A DNA stretch of 64,000 nucleotides. Origin: Trachythela sp. YZ-2020 (taxonomy: Eukaryota > Cnidaria > Anthozoa > Malacalcyonacea > Clavulariidae). The notes below the pieces were generated by a model that was not told the origin of the DNA, did no database searches, and was given only the letters and a program-made list of their open reading frames with translations. The stretch is taken from assembly GCA_016169945.1 (NCBI GenBank), contig JADLSH010000111.1, positions 62,001 to 126,000 on the forward strand. Reading direction: 5' to 3'. Within the stretch, counting starts at the first letter, position 1, and each line of letters begins with the position of its first letter. Positions 43,272 through 56,288 of this stretch are shown one piece after another. The position numbers and the translations under genes were made by a program.

Positions 43272-46215
43272 TGTATTATATTTGTTAAATATTATTAATT
43301 TAGCAGGACCCTAGTGAAAAACACATTATTGTGAGGCAGGTTTCCTGATTAAAAATTTCTGATTCATTGATCTCAACATGCCAAAGATTAAAAAACTAAT
43401 TAGCAGTTAACTACAGGGTGTATCAAAAAAAAGTGAACCCTTTGAAATTTAATACAATAGTGAACCTTTTGAAATTGAACTTCATATTTGCATTTTCTTT
43501 CAAATAATCTATTGTACCCTATTGTATTTAATTTCAAAGGGTTCACTTTTTTATGATACACCCTGTACAGTATAGTAGAGACCAGTTTTTCCTTTGTCTC
43601 CGAGCCGGATTACATGCAGGATTAATTACCTGAAAAATACAACAAGAGCTGCTGGTCATATTTATCAATCACTGATCATATTTATATAGTTGCGTCAAAC
43701 CTCGAAGTACGAGTCTCCTCAAAAAAAATTGGGTACGAAGTTGCGATCTTTGTGCTATTTTCTACTGCTCTGCAGTCTTGCAATGCAATAGCCTTATGCC
43801 AAAATTGTTTTTCTAAGATTATAAAACAAAAAAGTTATTAATAATCAAATGACCGCCACATTTGAATTTGGACGACGGCAAAATCAATTAGTGCACGGTT
43901 ATAATCTACAATATTTCAGGATGACTTTAGTTAATGTTGAAGGCTTTTCTACCTGGAAATTTCGAGTGAAAATTATATAGGTATTTTAGACCTAACCAGA
44001 AGCAGTTGTGAAAAATATTAAAACAAGCCCTCTGTCCGCGCTCTGAGTCCAAGTGCTAACCTCAAGTTCATGTATACAGCTATTTCAATTAAGGTTGTCA
44101 TGCATGCAATAGCCAAATGTATTTTCTTGACAGAAATAATAGGACTGGAAGTGTAAGAAGCAGCTTCTATAGCTTACTTACAATTTACAAACTTCATTTG
44201 TAAATTTCTGTACGCGTTGTCGCCGACAAATTATTTAATTTGTATACATAAAAGTATGCATGTACACCTCTGGGAATTACCAAATCAAAAGGAGCTAACT
44301 AAATTGATAGGCTAAAAATATCAAAATTAGGTATACGCATCTTGCTGTTCGCGTTTGGATTGTACATTTGACTATTGCATGTGACAACCTTAATTGAAAT
44401 AGCTGTATATATTAGGGTGATGCAAGTGTGTGTTGTAATGGTAAATATTCGAAATAGGCGCTAGGCTTTGTTAGGGTTAGGTTGAGAGTTAAGATTAGTT
44501 GCTCACATACTGAGAAAGCGCCAAATTTTGGGCAACTCCCTGTATCTTGCAACATTGACCTTCAATGTCAGTCAACTTAATGACCTTGATCAGAACAGAG
44601 GATATTGTAGGCCTCTCCGATTTTCAGTTTGCAGATTACAGTTTGCTTATTTGGAACGCTTGACTGAGATTTTTGGCAATTAATGATTCCCATATTTCAA
44701 TAGGTATAGTTTTCCCAAACCAATTTAACATTTGATGAGAAGCCATTAGGCGTTAATTCGGTATGCACATTCATGCCGCTCAATACAAATAAAGACGGCT
44801 TCGTGTAAGTTATTATGGTCGTTAGGACATGTTCATACGACAATTAGAGAGACCGACAATTATGATGGGGTTCCAATATTGACCATAATGTGAACACGAA
44901 ACATGCACAGAACTGGTAATCGTCAAAACATAACCTCTATAATATAAAGGTGAAATGAGGCACAATAGCAGCATTTAGGCGAGGTCCCGTGTTAAGACTG
45001 AAATGTCGCTACTGCATAAGCTATTATCTAGAGGAGGAACAAAGATTCAAGACGCAATATCAAAGTTAAACAAGCAAATAGAAAATTATTCCAAATAATT
45101 ATTATTGACTTGCAACCAATCCCTTGAGAATTAAAAGACAATCAAGTAACGGCTATGTTGGTGCCAAATTCAATGAAAGATAATGAGATTCTTTCGTTGA
45201 AATACGACCAACATGGCTGACGTGCAATTGACCTTTGTACATTTAACATTGCATCAAGGACCTGTTTAGATGATCCCGGCTAGGCGGGTCGACGTCGACG
45301 GGAGGATTTCATCTCGCCTACGCGGGATGGCGTGTTTATATGGAGAAAATAGATTGCTGGGATGAAGCCACGGAGTTAAGTGCTTGAGGTCATGTTATTT
45401 GCAGGAAAAGGTTTACGCGTGCTCAGAAGGAAAGTTCATCCCGGCTAGACGGGATAGAGTGTTTATATGGGAATTTTTCGTCCCGGCTAAGCGGGATCCC
45501 GGCAAGAGATAACGGGATCCCGTTTAGGCGGGATAAAAGCGGAATCAAATAAACTCAATAGGGTTTATATTACAAGCGGGATCTCGGCAACTGTCCCGTC
45601 TCGCCCAGCCGGGATCATATAAGCAGGCCCTAAGTGCTTTAATGGCACATTGAATCTTTACAAACCGTGTATATCCAAACCAAACAGGCGAGATACGCTA
45701 AATCCATCCCATATCTGCCCTTTCAATCATTTGCTATCCTTAAAAGCTGGAAATAGCTGAATTGAACCACTATCTTATAACTGTAAAGACATATATCTTT
45801 CTCATCTTTGCTCGGAGCTGAAAGAGGTGTTCTATACAATTTATACATCTATCTATGGACTTTAACAAGTCCAGCATGTAAAATAATTCATATTTACTGA
45901 CCTTTTCACCCAAGAACAAGGGACAATATCGAACAAAGCTTAAGCCGAATTTAGCATCATGGCCACTACTTTACCATACCAATTAAAAAGTCCTAAATTG
46001 ATCTACTGAGATAAAATTCGCATCCTATAAATAGTATAGACTGTATAGTGTATACTTGACATTCGTGATATTCGTTTAAATGCACAGCTAACCGTACGAA
46101 TTCCCGTGCGAGAGTGGAAGGGACGAATTTTCGTAGGCGGGCTCCGAAAAGTCCGAATTCGACCGATCCTGAGCGAACTAAAGGCCGTGTTAGCCGGGGC
46201 AATTTTTCCCGCAAC
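43272..46215. repeat. Segmental duplication, copy A
   Basis: Starts TGTATTATATTTGTTAAATA and ends GGGGCAATTTTTCCCGCAAC. It matches 49823-52597 nearly base for base except a MITE present only here (43415-43568) and small indels. It carries internal MITEs at ~44,088-44,408 (ends ACAGCTATTTCAATTAAGGT) and ~45,258-45,632 (CCTGTTTAGATGATCCCGG; GGGATCATATAAGCAGG). No gene recognised. Confidence 0.88.
43415..43568. mobile_element. Mariner-like MITE, 154 bp, absent from copy B
   Basis: Ends CAGGGTGTATCAAAAAAAAG and its inverse ATGATACACCCTG, flanked by TA. Copy B of the duplication has no insertion at this point (TTAACTATAGTAGAG at 49,963). Confidence 0.85.
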
Positions 46216-46695
46216 AACATGCAGTTTGCCTTTCAAGATCTTATGATCTGAAACTGAATGTTTTCAGGCCAAGTTTCACAAAATCAACAGAAGATATAAT
46301 AATCAAATGACCGCCATATTTGCATGAATATGAATGTAACTAAATCAATTAGTGCAAAATTAACTAGCTAAACTAGTTTCATGTCGTTTTTCAATTTCCT
46401 ACATGCGCCACGCTGCAGTTAGACCAACAATTGTAAATGCCTGGATTCAGATTTCAGTACAATCAATATAAAAAGTGAAGATTAAATAGACAGACAATAT
46501 TCGTATAAAAAATCTTGTCTCAAAACTATTGACCAAAAATTGTGCCCTAAATTATAAGAATTCTTCAGGTATGATACAGATTAATGACCGTTGCCGAGTG
46601 AAATTTGATCAGTACATGGTCATGCAACTACCAATTAACCAATTTTCCCCTTTTTTTGAATTCTATACATACATTACTGAGTTAGACCGATAACT

Positions 46696-46878
46696 ATGAA
46701 AAGTAGTGATTGTATAAAGACAGCTGCGAATAGCTGCGAATATGCTGGTGCCAACCGTGAGGAAGATTTACTGGCATTGAGGAAGGTTGAAAGTGCAAAA
46801 CTGAATAATAAAAATAGTCAGGCTAGTATTAGTAGCAACAGTGAGCACTCAGTCAGACAAGCAGCACTGCGATGGTAG
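46696..46878 (+). CDS. Repeated ~60-codon ORF, copy 2
   Basis: 60 codons from MKSSDCIKTAANSCEYAGAN to HSVRQAALRW. Most differences from copy 1 are amino-acid substitutions, with one codon fewer. Confidence 0.3.
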   Translation: MKSSDCIKTAANSCEYAGANREEDLLALRKVESAKLNNKNSQASISSNSEHSVRQAALRW

Positions 46879-48032
46879 TCTGCGTAGCTGGCGGTTTTAA
46901 GAGGCCAAAGTTGGCAAACCTACCCAGGCAAAAGTCTGTATGTCGGAAAATTTCAAGTTAATTTGAGGAAGGTTGGGAAAACCCCAACTCCTACCCGGAG
47001 GAAGGTTGAAAATGTTTTGTCACTCTACTCTTATGCGCAAAGTGCTACAAAAACGGTTAAATTGTTGGACGTCAAAGTTTTCAATTTACCTCAAACAAAC
47101 AAAGTATAGTCATATTTCAATATGAATAGAAATAAAAAATCAATTAGTGTTTAATTAACCACAGAAAATAGTTTTTCCCATGCTATGATTATATCACTAT
47201 TTAAACTATTTTAGCGGCTCTTATAAAAATGTTTCAAAAAGACAGACGAACACACCATTTTGTTGCAACAACATGCAGTTTGCCTTTCAAGATCTTATGA
47301 TCTGAAACTGAATGTTTTCAGGCCAAGTTTCACAAAATCAACAGAAGATATAATAATCAAATGACCGCCATATTTGCATGAATATGAATGTAACTAAATC
47401 AATTAGTGCAAAATTAACTAGCTAAACTAGTTTCATGTCGTTTTTCAATTTCCTACATGCGCCACGCTGCAGTTAGACCAACAATTGTAAATGCCTGGAT
47501 TCAGATTTCAGTACAATCAATATAAAAAGTGAAGATTAAATAGACAGACAATATTCGTGTAAAAAATCTTGTCTCAAAACTATTGACCAAAAATTGTGCC
47601 CTAAATTATAAGAATTATTCAGGTATGATGCAGATTAATGACCGTTGCCGATTTAAATATGAATACAAGTCATAATTCAAAGTTAATCACTAGCAACAAC
47701 ATTTTAATGCTATGGATAGACAAATTGTGACTAATAGTTTATTTTAACAGCAAAAGCCGACATTTTGCAAAAACGAACTGGTGAACTCACCCACCTCATG
47801 TTGTAACAGTAAATAGGGTATTATTTTGTACTGATGAAGATCCGGGGGATGAATTGCAGACAAATCATATAGGTATACCATGATGCCATCTGATTTCAAA
47901 ATCTCTTGACCAAAATTCTTGTTTCAAAATTGAAGAGAAATTTGATCAGTACATGGTCATGCAACTACCAATTAACCAATTTTCCCCTTTTTTTGAATTC
48001 TATACATGCATTACTGAGTTAGACCGATAACT

Positions 48033-48215
48033 ATGAAAAGTAGTGATTGTATAAAGACAGCTGCGAATAGCTGCGAATATGCTGGTGCCAACCGTGAGGA
48101 AGATTCACTGGCATTGAGGAAGGTTGAAAGTGCAAAACTGAATAATAATAATAGTCAGGCTAGTATTAGTAGCAACAGTGAGCACTCAGTCAGACAAGCA
48201 GCACTGCGATGGTAG
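48033..48215 (+). CDS. Repeated ~60-codon ORF, copy 3
   Basis: Same ORF in the third complete unit, differing from copy 2 at two or three residues. Confidence 0.3.
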   Translation: MKSSDCIKTAANSCEYAGANREEDSLALRKVESAKLNNNNSQASISSNSEHSVRQAALRW

Positions 48216-48959
48216 TCAGCGTAGCTGGCGGTATTAAGAGGCCAAAGTTGGCAAACCTACCCAGGCAAAAGCCTGTATGTCGGAAAATTTCCAGTTAATT
48301 TGAAGAAGGTTGGGAAAACCCCATCTCCTACCCGGAGGAACGTTGAAAATGTTTTGTCACTCTACTCTTATGCGCAAAGTTATACAAAAACGCTTAAATT
48401 GTTGAACATCAATTAACCTCAAACAAACGAAGTAGTCATATTTCAATAGGAATAGAAATAAAAAATCAATTAGTGTTTAATTAATCACAAAAAATAGTTT
48501 TCCCATGCTATGATTATATCATTATTTAAACTATTTTAACGGCTCTCATAAAAAAAGTTTCGAAAAGACAGACCAACACACAGTTTGCCACTATAACAAC
48601 AGTTTATCTTTCAAGACCTTGTAATCAAACTGAATGTTTTTCAAACCAAGAAAATTAGCTAGCTTATAAACTAGTTTTTGTCATTTTAAAATTGCATGCA
48701 TGCGCCACGCTGCAGTTGACCAACGATTGTAAATGCCTGCTGTCAGATTACATTATATAATCAAAATATGAAGTGAAGATTAAATAAACAGACAGTATAC
48801 TCACGTAAAAATAATTTTTGTTTCAAAAATATTGAACAAAGATCAAAATGGTTCTTTTGTAAGTAAGATCTTAGGCTTGGCCATAAACAAAATTGACTAT
48901 CAAATATAGATTGCCTTTATAATTAATCATTTCCAACATTTTGCAAACCTTTCATAATA

Positions 48960-49822
48960 CTATCTGACATAGTATGCATGGGGGGACCGGGAGAATGAAA
49001 CCCTTACGTCAGAATTACAAATATTACAGAATAAAGCAGCATATTATAGATCTAGACTAGATCGTAGGTCAGTGCTGCTCTTGAGAAGTTTGCTTGGAAA
49101 GACCCAGGGCCTTTTTAAAGAAATCGTTAGTGAGTGGGGGAGGGCATCAACGAAAAGGGACCTAACAAGTAGTTGGTACATTGGAGCGTGAGAACGTGTA
49201 GGGGGTCTGGGGGTCCTCCCCCAGGAAAGTTTCGAATTTGTGAGTCTCTGTGGCTTGATTTCCTGCATTTTCCGAAACAATTTTTGATATATCCCATCTA
49301 AACGGACTGAGTTTTTGGTATAAAAGCAAGGTTTTGTTGTGGGAATATCATAACTCTCTTCTGGACTCATTTACCCCCTTTTTGCTTATTTTTTGGACAA
49401 AACTGGGGGGGGGGGGATAGTCAACTGGGGTAGCCTCCAGTTTATATGTTCAAAAAGGCCCTGGAAAGACCTAAAGTCCAGGAGGATTATTACCCATTTA
49501 ATATTTTATTTGTAAGTGTAAGATAACTTTTTCTCGCATAATTTTGAAACTACATTATCATCAAGAAATGCATGATTACAATACTAGGTCTAAGTTTACA
49601 ATACTAGGTCTTAAAATCCGCGGCAAAACATAGCTGGGACATTGGTCAACTGTTAATTTTGCCAGCAATGATTGGAATGAACTGAACCAAGAAATCAGAG
49701 AAGAAAAGGCCTTCGAAAAGTTTCAAAAATCTACTTAAATAGCTTATATTCCTGTTATATGATGTTATATTTAGCTTATATTTAGTCACTTATTATCGTA
49801 TTCATAGTTAGCTATATTTTCA
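48960..49822 (+). mobile_element. Degenerate LINE 3' fragment with nested hAT MITE
   Basis: TSELQILQNKAAYYRSRLDR before the MITE, and NFASNDWNELNQEIREEKAF (ending KFQKST, stop ~49,738) after it, look like the tail of a CR1/L2-like ORF2. Reading is broken by stops. The 108-codon minus ORF at 49044-49370 spans the MITE and is a shadow. Confidence 0.55.
49105..49463. mobile_element. hAT-type MITE, 359 bp, with 8-bp target duplication
   Basis: Ends CAGGGCCTTTTTAAA and TTCAAAAAGGCCCTG, flanked by GAAAGACC at 49097-49104 and 49464-49471. CAGGG ends with an 8-bp duplication fit hAT. Confidence 0.9.
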
Positions 49823-52597
49823 TGTATTATATTTGTTAAATATTATTAATTTAGCAGGACCCTAGTGAAAAACACATTATTGTGAGGCAGGTTTCCTGAT
49901 TAAAAATTTCTGATTCATTGATCTCAACATGCCAAAGATTAAAAAACTAATTAGCAGTTAACTATAGTAGAGACCAGTTTTTCCTTTGTCTTCGAGCCGG
50001 ATTACATGCAGGATTAATTACCTGAAAAATACAACAAGAGCTGCTGGTCATATTTATATCACTGATCATATTTATATAGTTGCGTCAAACCTCGAAGTAT
50101 GAGTCTCCTCAAAAAAAAATTGGGTACGAAGTTGCGATCTTTGTGCTATTTTCTATTGCTCTGCAGTCTTGCAATGCAATAGCCTTATGCCAAAATTGTT
50201 TTTCTAAGATTATAAAACAAAAAAGTTATTAATAATCAAATGACCGCCACATTTGAATTTGGACGACGGCAAAATCAATTAGTGCATGGTTATAATCTAC
50301 AATATTTCAGGATGACTTTAGTTAATGTTGAAGGTTTTTCTACATGGAAATTTCGAGTGAAAATTATATAGATATTTTAGACCTAACCAGAAGCAGTTGT
50401 GAAAAATATTAAAACTACAAGCCCTCAGTCCGCGCTCTGAGTCCAAGTGCTAACCTCAAGTTCATGTATACAGCTATTTCAATTAAGGTTGTCATGCATG
50501 CAATAGCCAAATGTATTTTCTTGACAGAAATAATAGGACTGGAAGTGTAAGAACAGCTTCTATAGCTTACTTACAAACTTCATTTGTAAATTTCTGTACG
50601 CGTTGTCGCCGACAAATTATTTAATTTGTATACATAAAAGTATGCATGTACACCTCTGGAATTACCAAATCAAAAGGAGCTAACTAAATTCATAGGCTAA
50701 AAATATCAAAATTAGGTATACGCATCTTGCTGTTAGCGTTTGGATTGTACATTTGACTATTGCATGTGACAACCTTAATTGCAATAGCTGTATATATTAG
50801 GGTGATGCAAGTGTGTGTTGTAATGGTAAATATTCGAAATAGGCGCTAGGCTTTGTTAGGGTTAGGTTGAGGGTTAAGATTAGTTGGTCACATACCGAGA
50901 AAGCGCCAAATTTTGGGCAACTCCCTGTATCTTGCAACATTGACCTTCAATGTCAGTCAACTTAATGACCTTGATCAGAACAGAGGATATTGTAGGCCTC
51001 TCCGATTTTCAGTTTGCAGATTACAGTTTGCTCATTTGGAACGCTTGACTGAGATTTTTGGTAATTAATGATTCCCATATTTCAATAGGTATAGTTTTCC
51101 CAAACCAATGTAACATTTGATGAGAAGCCATTAGGCGTTAATTCGGTATGCACATTCATGCCGCTCAATACAAATAAAGACGGCTTCGTGTAAGTTATTA
51201 TGGTCGTTAGGACATGTTCATATGACAATTAGAGAGACCGACAATTATGATGGGGTTCCAATATTGACCATAATGTGAACACGAAACATGCACAGAACTG
51301 GTAATCGTCAAAACATAACCTCTATAATATAAAGGTGAAATGAGGCACAATAGCAGCATTTAGGCGAGGTCCCGTGTTAAGACTGAAATGTCGCTACTGC
51401 ATAAGCTATTATCTAGAGGAGGAAACAAAGATTTAAGACGCAATATCAAAGTTAAACAAGCAAATAGAAAATTATTCCAAATACATTATTCTTGACTTGC
51501 AACCAATCCCTTGAGAATTAAAAGACAATCAAGTAGCGGCTATGTTGGTGCCAAATTCAATGAAAGATAATGAGATTCTTTCGTTGAAATACGACCAACA
51601 TGGCTGACGTGCAATTGACCTTTGTACATTTAACATTGCATTAAGGACCTGTTTAGATGATCCCGGTTAGGCGGGTCGACGTCGACGGGACGATTTCATC
51701 TCGCCTACGCGGGATGGCGTGTTTATATGGAGAAAATAGATTGCTGGGATGAAGCCACGGAGTTAAGTGCTTGAGGTCATGTTATTTGCAGGAAAAGGTT
51801 TACGCGTGCTCAGAAGGAAAGTTCATCCCGGCTAGACGGGATAGAGTGTTTATATGGGAATTTTTCGTCCCGGCTAAGCGGGATCCCGGCAAGAGATAAC
51901 GGGATCCCGTTTAGGCGGGATAGAAGCGGAATCAAATAAACTCAATAGGGTTTATATTACAAGCGGGATCTCGGCAACTGTCCCGTCTCGCCCAGCCGGG
52001 ATCATATAAGCAGGCCCTAAGTGCTTTAATGGCACATTGAATCTTTACAAACCGTGTATATCCAAACCAAACAGGCGAGATACGCTAAATCCATCCCATA
52101 TCTGCCCTTTCAATCATTTGCTATCCTTAAAAGCTGGAAATAGCTGAATTGAACCACTATCTTATAACTGTAAAGACATATATCTTTCTCATCTTTGCTC
52201 GGAGCTGAAAGAGGTGTTCTATACAATTTATACATTTATAGACTTTAACAAGTCCAGCATGTAAAATAATTCATATTTACTGACCTTTTCACCCAAGAAC
52301 AAGGGACAATATCGAACAAAGCTTAAGCCGAATTTAGCATCATGGCCACTACTTTACCATACCAATTAAAAAGTCCTAAATTGATCTACTGAGATAAAAT
52401 TCACATCCTATAAATAGCATAGACTGTATAGTGTATACTTGACATTCGTGATATTCGTTTAAATGCACAGCTAACCGTACGAATTCCCGTGCGAGAGTGG
52501 AAGGGACGAATTTTCGTAGGCGGGCTCCGAAAAGTCCGAATTCGACCGATCCTGAGCGAACTAAAGGCCGTGTTAGCCGGGGCAATTTTTCCCGCAA
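49823..52597. repeat. Segmental duplication, copy B
   Basis: Counterpart of 43272-46215. Its right end continues through an AAAGGCCGTGTTAGCC-type MITE (CGCAACTTGCAGCGC) into unique sequence, whereas copy A breaks inside that MITE at CGCAAC and enters the tandem unit. Confidence 0.88.
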
Positions 52598-53700
52598 CTT
52601 GCAGCGCAAATACGCCTTCCCGAGACTCGCGAAGCCATCTTGCCAAGTGTGGCAAATAGAATGGTAAAAATATTACCTCGTCCCAATGGGAATTATTGTC
52701 CCTAGGGTAGTACTATTGTTGCTCTATTGTGTTTGCCCCACATGCCAAACACAATGATAAAGATACGCCTTTTCGCGAACCCCGAAAAGGCGTATTCTGC
52801 AGAAAGCCGCGTTATGTAGAAATCAGTACGCAAAGAAAAACAGCAACCATCGCCCGCGTTTCACTTCACCGATTTTATCATTCTCATTAATTCATTTGTT
52901 TGTTTTTCATAATTTCTCGCTGTACAGAATTTTTCTAAACTTCGTTCAGATAATCTATTTTCTACTGGAAAACGTTTTATAAAATAGAAAATGGGGGTAA
53001 CCAAGCGAATTTTCGTGAAAAATGCGTTAAATGGAAAATACCGGCCATATTGAAACGTCTTTGTTACCATAGCAACGGTTAAGACGTAATTTTTGTGAAC
53101 AATTTTCAACTCTTAGAATGTTGCTCTATATAAGTCAAACAATTTTTGTTATCTGTTAAAATGTTAAAAACGCCAAGGTAAAAATACTGATTATGTCGGA
53201 ATGATATGCAACAAAGAACTATAAAACAGTTCTTCTGAAACATTTATTGACAGTTACCCTGGTTCCGCCACATATTTACATGTAGTGTTGTTTGGCTTTG
53301 ACGAGCAACACAATATGATATTACTCTGACTTGCAAACAATATAACCAATAAAACAATTTTTATACTTAGTCAAGGATATTTTTGTAGTTCATTGTTGCA
53401 ATAGAAGTAAGTTCTGTTCTTGTTGAAATTGTTTAATAAAACATATTGTTCTGAGTCATGACCATCATACTTTGATTGGTCTATTTTTCACGTGACTTCC
53501 TATAGTTTGTAGTTTTCCTGTAAAAGCAAGGTGTTTCATTTTATCTTACTAGTAACTCGAAAGTCGAAAAGTATTTTTAATTTCAGATTGAGTGACTGTC
53601 GTGAACATCAAGCATAAATATTCTACGCCGCGGTCGGTGCTAGAACCCCCCCCCCCCCCCCCCCATGGTTAAATATTTTAATATAATAAGTTGCCTTATA
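52598..53700. other. MITE remnants and A/T-rich spacer
   Basis: 52,566 to ~53,150 contains CGCCCGCGTTTCACTTCACC and related words shared with the MITE at 28,907. A run of 19 C is at 53646-53664. No gene seen. Confidence 0.55.
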
Positions 53701-53775
53701 CTAAATTTGTCTAGTCGCTGACTGATAGTACGTTATTATCTATCTTTTCACTATTGCAAGGGAATTCAATTAACT

Positions 53776-54775
53776 TTATCCATTAGCTGCTATATGCATC
53801 AGTGTTCTGAACATGTCAAGTGCTTCTTCCCAATCTTTAGGGTGTGAGATTGAAAGATTATTTCTGACGTACTCAAAGTATTCTTGATCGTCATCTTCTA
53901 ACTCATCTTCAATTATGTGCTCTGAAGCAAATTCGATCTCTGCTTCAGGTAGTCGAAATAAGTAATCTCTCGATCCATGAAGCTGTGGTAAAAAATAGAG
54001 AGAGTCTGGCCGCCCTGATATGGTATCGTGCCTTGATTTCCGAATTCTGTGCGAATTCCGATGCTCTTTCACTGAGTCCAGCTCAGTCTGCAAAAACATT
54101 CCTTATTCAATTCACAAGCTGTGTCCACAATCCCCTGTGATTCCAAGTCCTTAAAAAAATTCCTCCACCACTGGCTATGATTCTTTGCAAAATATGCCCA
54201 CCATCCTTCGATTCGTTGATTTCTTGGAGAAGGTACATATCGATGAGCCTTGGGGTTATCACGGAAATACGCCTGTAACGCGGCTGCGGTTCCATTTTCA
54301 GTTCCTAAATCGGTCACTAATTGTACTGGACAGTCACCCTGCTCTAAAACAACCCCGGAATAGAAAGAAGCTATTTGATTTGGTGAGTTGTTAGAACGAG
54401 TAACATGAAGCCACAAGATTCTTCGACTGTAACCGTCAATCGCTCCGTGTATTGGAAAACCCCAACATTTAACTTTATCATAGCCGTCAATGTGCCAAGA
54501 ATAATTGGGACCAGGATTGTGGTAAGCTCTTCTTTTAAGACGATGGCTTTTTCGGAGTTCTGTCCCTTCTGGATCCATTTCCTTTAACAAATCTTGGACA
54601 ATTACCCTAGGAACACGAATCCCCTCTAGCTCGAGAGTGTGCCATATTGCGCGGTACTCCATGGCAGAGCTAGGACCGTCAATGAGTTCAGCCATGCGTC
54701 TCTGTACCTGCAGAAAGGTGTTTTCAAATGAATCTTTATTTGTTACACCTCTTCTCATCAAACCTTTTGGTTTTA
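53776..54775 (-). pseudogene. DDE integrase-like transposase with one frameshift
   Basis: 54069-54761 encodes 230 residues with a retroviral-integrase-like core: WHIDGYDKVKCWGFPIHGAI (first Asp), LVTDLGTENGT (second Asp) and RNQRIEGWWAYF (Glu). Before it is a LELEGIRVPRVIVQDLLKEM helix-turn-helix-like region. Around 54,090 the frame must shift: the upstream frame ends at SWTQ while the C-terminal part (LDSVKEHRNSHRIRKSRHD, SLYFLPQLHG) continues in the frame that stops at 53776. The N-terminus is cut at a LINE junction near 54,770. The type resembles integrases of the IS481EU-like eukaryotic group, an assignment I hold loosely. It is not the missing Polinton integrase. Confidence 0.7.
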
Positions 54776-55081
54776 GTTATCTGCCTCATGTCTTCATTAC
54801 TTATTTTGTATGCCCAATCAATTTCTTCTGCTGGAATAGTGTCATTATCTCTGCTCTTAGGTGCATTTTTTCGCTTACTGCGAAATAGTGCGCTTTCTAA
54901 TACCCTTAACCATTCTTTTCAGGAGTCCATGCCACACTGTCTTTAATTTCTTTATTTCTCTCGCATTTAGGTCCCATGCTTGAACAGAATACATTAATCT
55001 ACTTGTGACACACGCTTCTAATAGTTTAATTCTTGTAGCCAGGTGAATTAATACGTTTGTGAGGATGAACACGTTCTTCAT
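54776..55081 (-). mobile_element. LINE reverse-transcriptase C-terminal fragment
   Basis: IKLLEACVTSRLMYSVQAWD and LKTVWHGLLKRMVKG, then, after a frameshift near 54,895, IPAEEIDWAYKISNEDMRQI. This is the thumb/tail of a non-LTR reverse transcriptase (RTE/Proto2-like in feel). It stops at the junction with the transposase. Confidence 0.65.
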
Positions 55082-55198
55082 TTCATTCCAACGTCAACAG
55101 TGGCGACTGTTTTCTCAATTGGGTAACTATATAGTTTTACGTCTGTAATGATTATTAATAGGAATTTGTGTAAGTTATCATGACACCATCCTGATTAT

Positions 55199-55463
55199 CC
55201 TAAAGGCCATGTTTCACGAACAATTTTTGCTACAACGTTGGATACAGAGTGATGTTAATTAAAAGGTATGTTCACAGAGAAGTATATATTTGCCGACATC
55301 TTTCTTGCTAGACATGCGACCAAAAGACAATAAATAAATAATCGATATTCACTGTTTTTCTGTGCATGCATTTCTACACAACATGTGAACATGGCTCTGT
55401 CCAGAAAATGAGTATAAGGTTGCAAGATGCAGAAAAAATTACCTCGTGTAACATGGCCTTTAC
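55199..55463. mobile_element. MITE (AAGGCCATGTT family)
   Basis: Ends TAAAGGCCATGTTTCACG and CTCGTGTAACATGGCCTTTA; a relative of the copy at 28,907. Confidence 0.8.
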
Positions 55464-56288
55464 ATCACGTGTGTGGCAATTTTATAGTCTAAAGCTGGAA
55501 TTATAGATGCTTCATATTGAATGCAAATAGACTGAGTGTCAAGGTCATGAATTTATCCTATTACTGCCTGACGGATATATTCTTATGTTTCGCCCACGAA
55601 CATGCATTTAGGGTTAGCGATAGGGTCAGTGATTGGGGTCATGATCAAAGAGAAATATGTTAATTGTGCGTGAAAACATGGACGCAACCCAGAAAACGGC
55701 TGTAAAATAGCAACTTTACATCAGCACCAGATTCGTGTTCTGTATATATCTTATTCGCATGGCCATATATATGGGAAAATTGCAATCTGTTTATTTCCTA
55801 AAGGGCCGCCCGGTTTTGACAGTGTATACCTTTCTTGGACCAAACTTGATTCATATTTTAGTCGACTAAAATAGGCGTATTTTTATGTCTCATTCAAACA
55901 GGCATGCAGAACCAGTACTTCTCATTCATGGGCCGTATAATTTGGCCCCGTTTGCATGAGACCGACACGAAAAATTGCTCAAACCGGTCTGAGGTCATCC
56001 CGCTCGCTGAGAATAAGGATAAAAATGGCTTTTTTCTTGGTTATGGTTTCCTTCAGAACTCGTTACAGAATGGAAATTCCAAAAGACATCCCTATACTAG
56101 GATTCTCGCGCCATTGCCGGCACTGATTCGATTCCCGCCGCTGTCAAGCACTAACTTTTTAGCTTGCCCGGTGTGAAACAACTCAGAGCCAGTAGCACCA
56201 TCAAACATCAGTAATTTCTAACACTAGAATCACTGGATTTAATCAGTCAATAATTCAATCACTTAGGCTGCGATCTTTCAGTTTTTAC
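55464..56288. other. No supported gene
   Basis: 55,930-56,020 resembles the MITE end at 13,130 (CCCGTTTGCATGAGACCG). Nothing corresponds to a third exon for the P4 pseudogene. Confidence 0.5.

Larger units (their letters stand above)
46212..48890 (+). repeat. ~1.3-kb tandem repeat units, second block
   Basis: Units 46,212-47,272 (missing ~270 bp internally), 47,273-48,596, and a decayed partial unit to ~48,890, each beginning with CAACATGCAGTTTGCC-type sequence. Confidence 0.75.

Noticed and set aside
49044..49370. 108-codon minus-strand ORF
   Set aside because: It spans the left border of a hAT MITE (49105) and antisense LINE tail, so it cannot be an old gene.
53776..54775. Integrase as the missing Polinton integrase
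   Set aside because: It is 43 kb away and next to a LINE, and its motif spacing and neighbours differ from a Polinton integrase. No inverted repeat of the Polinton is nearby.
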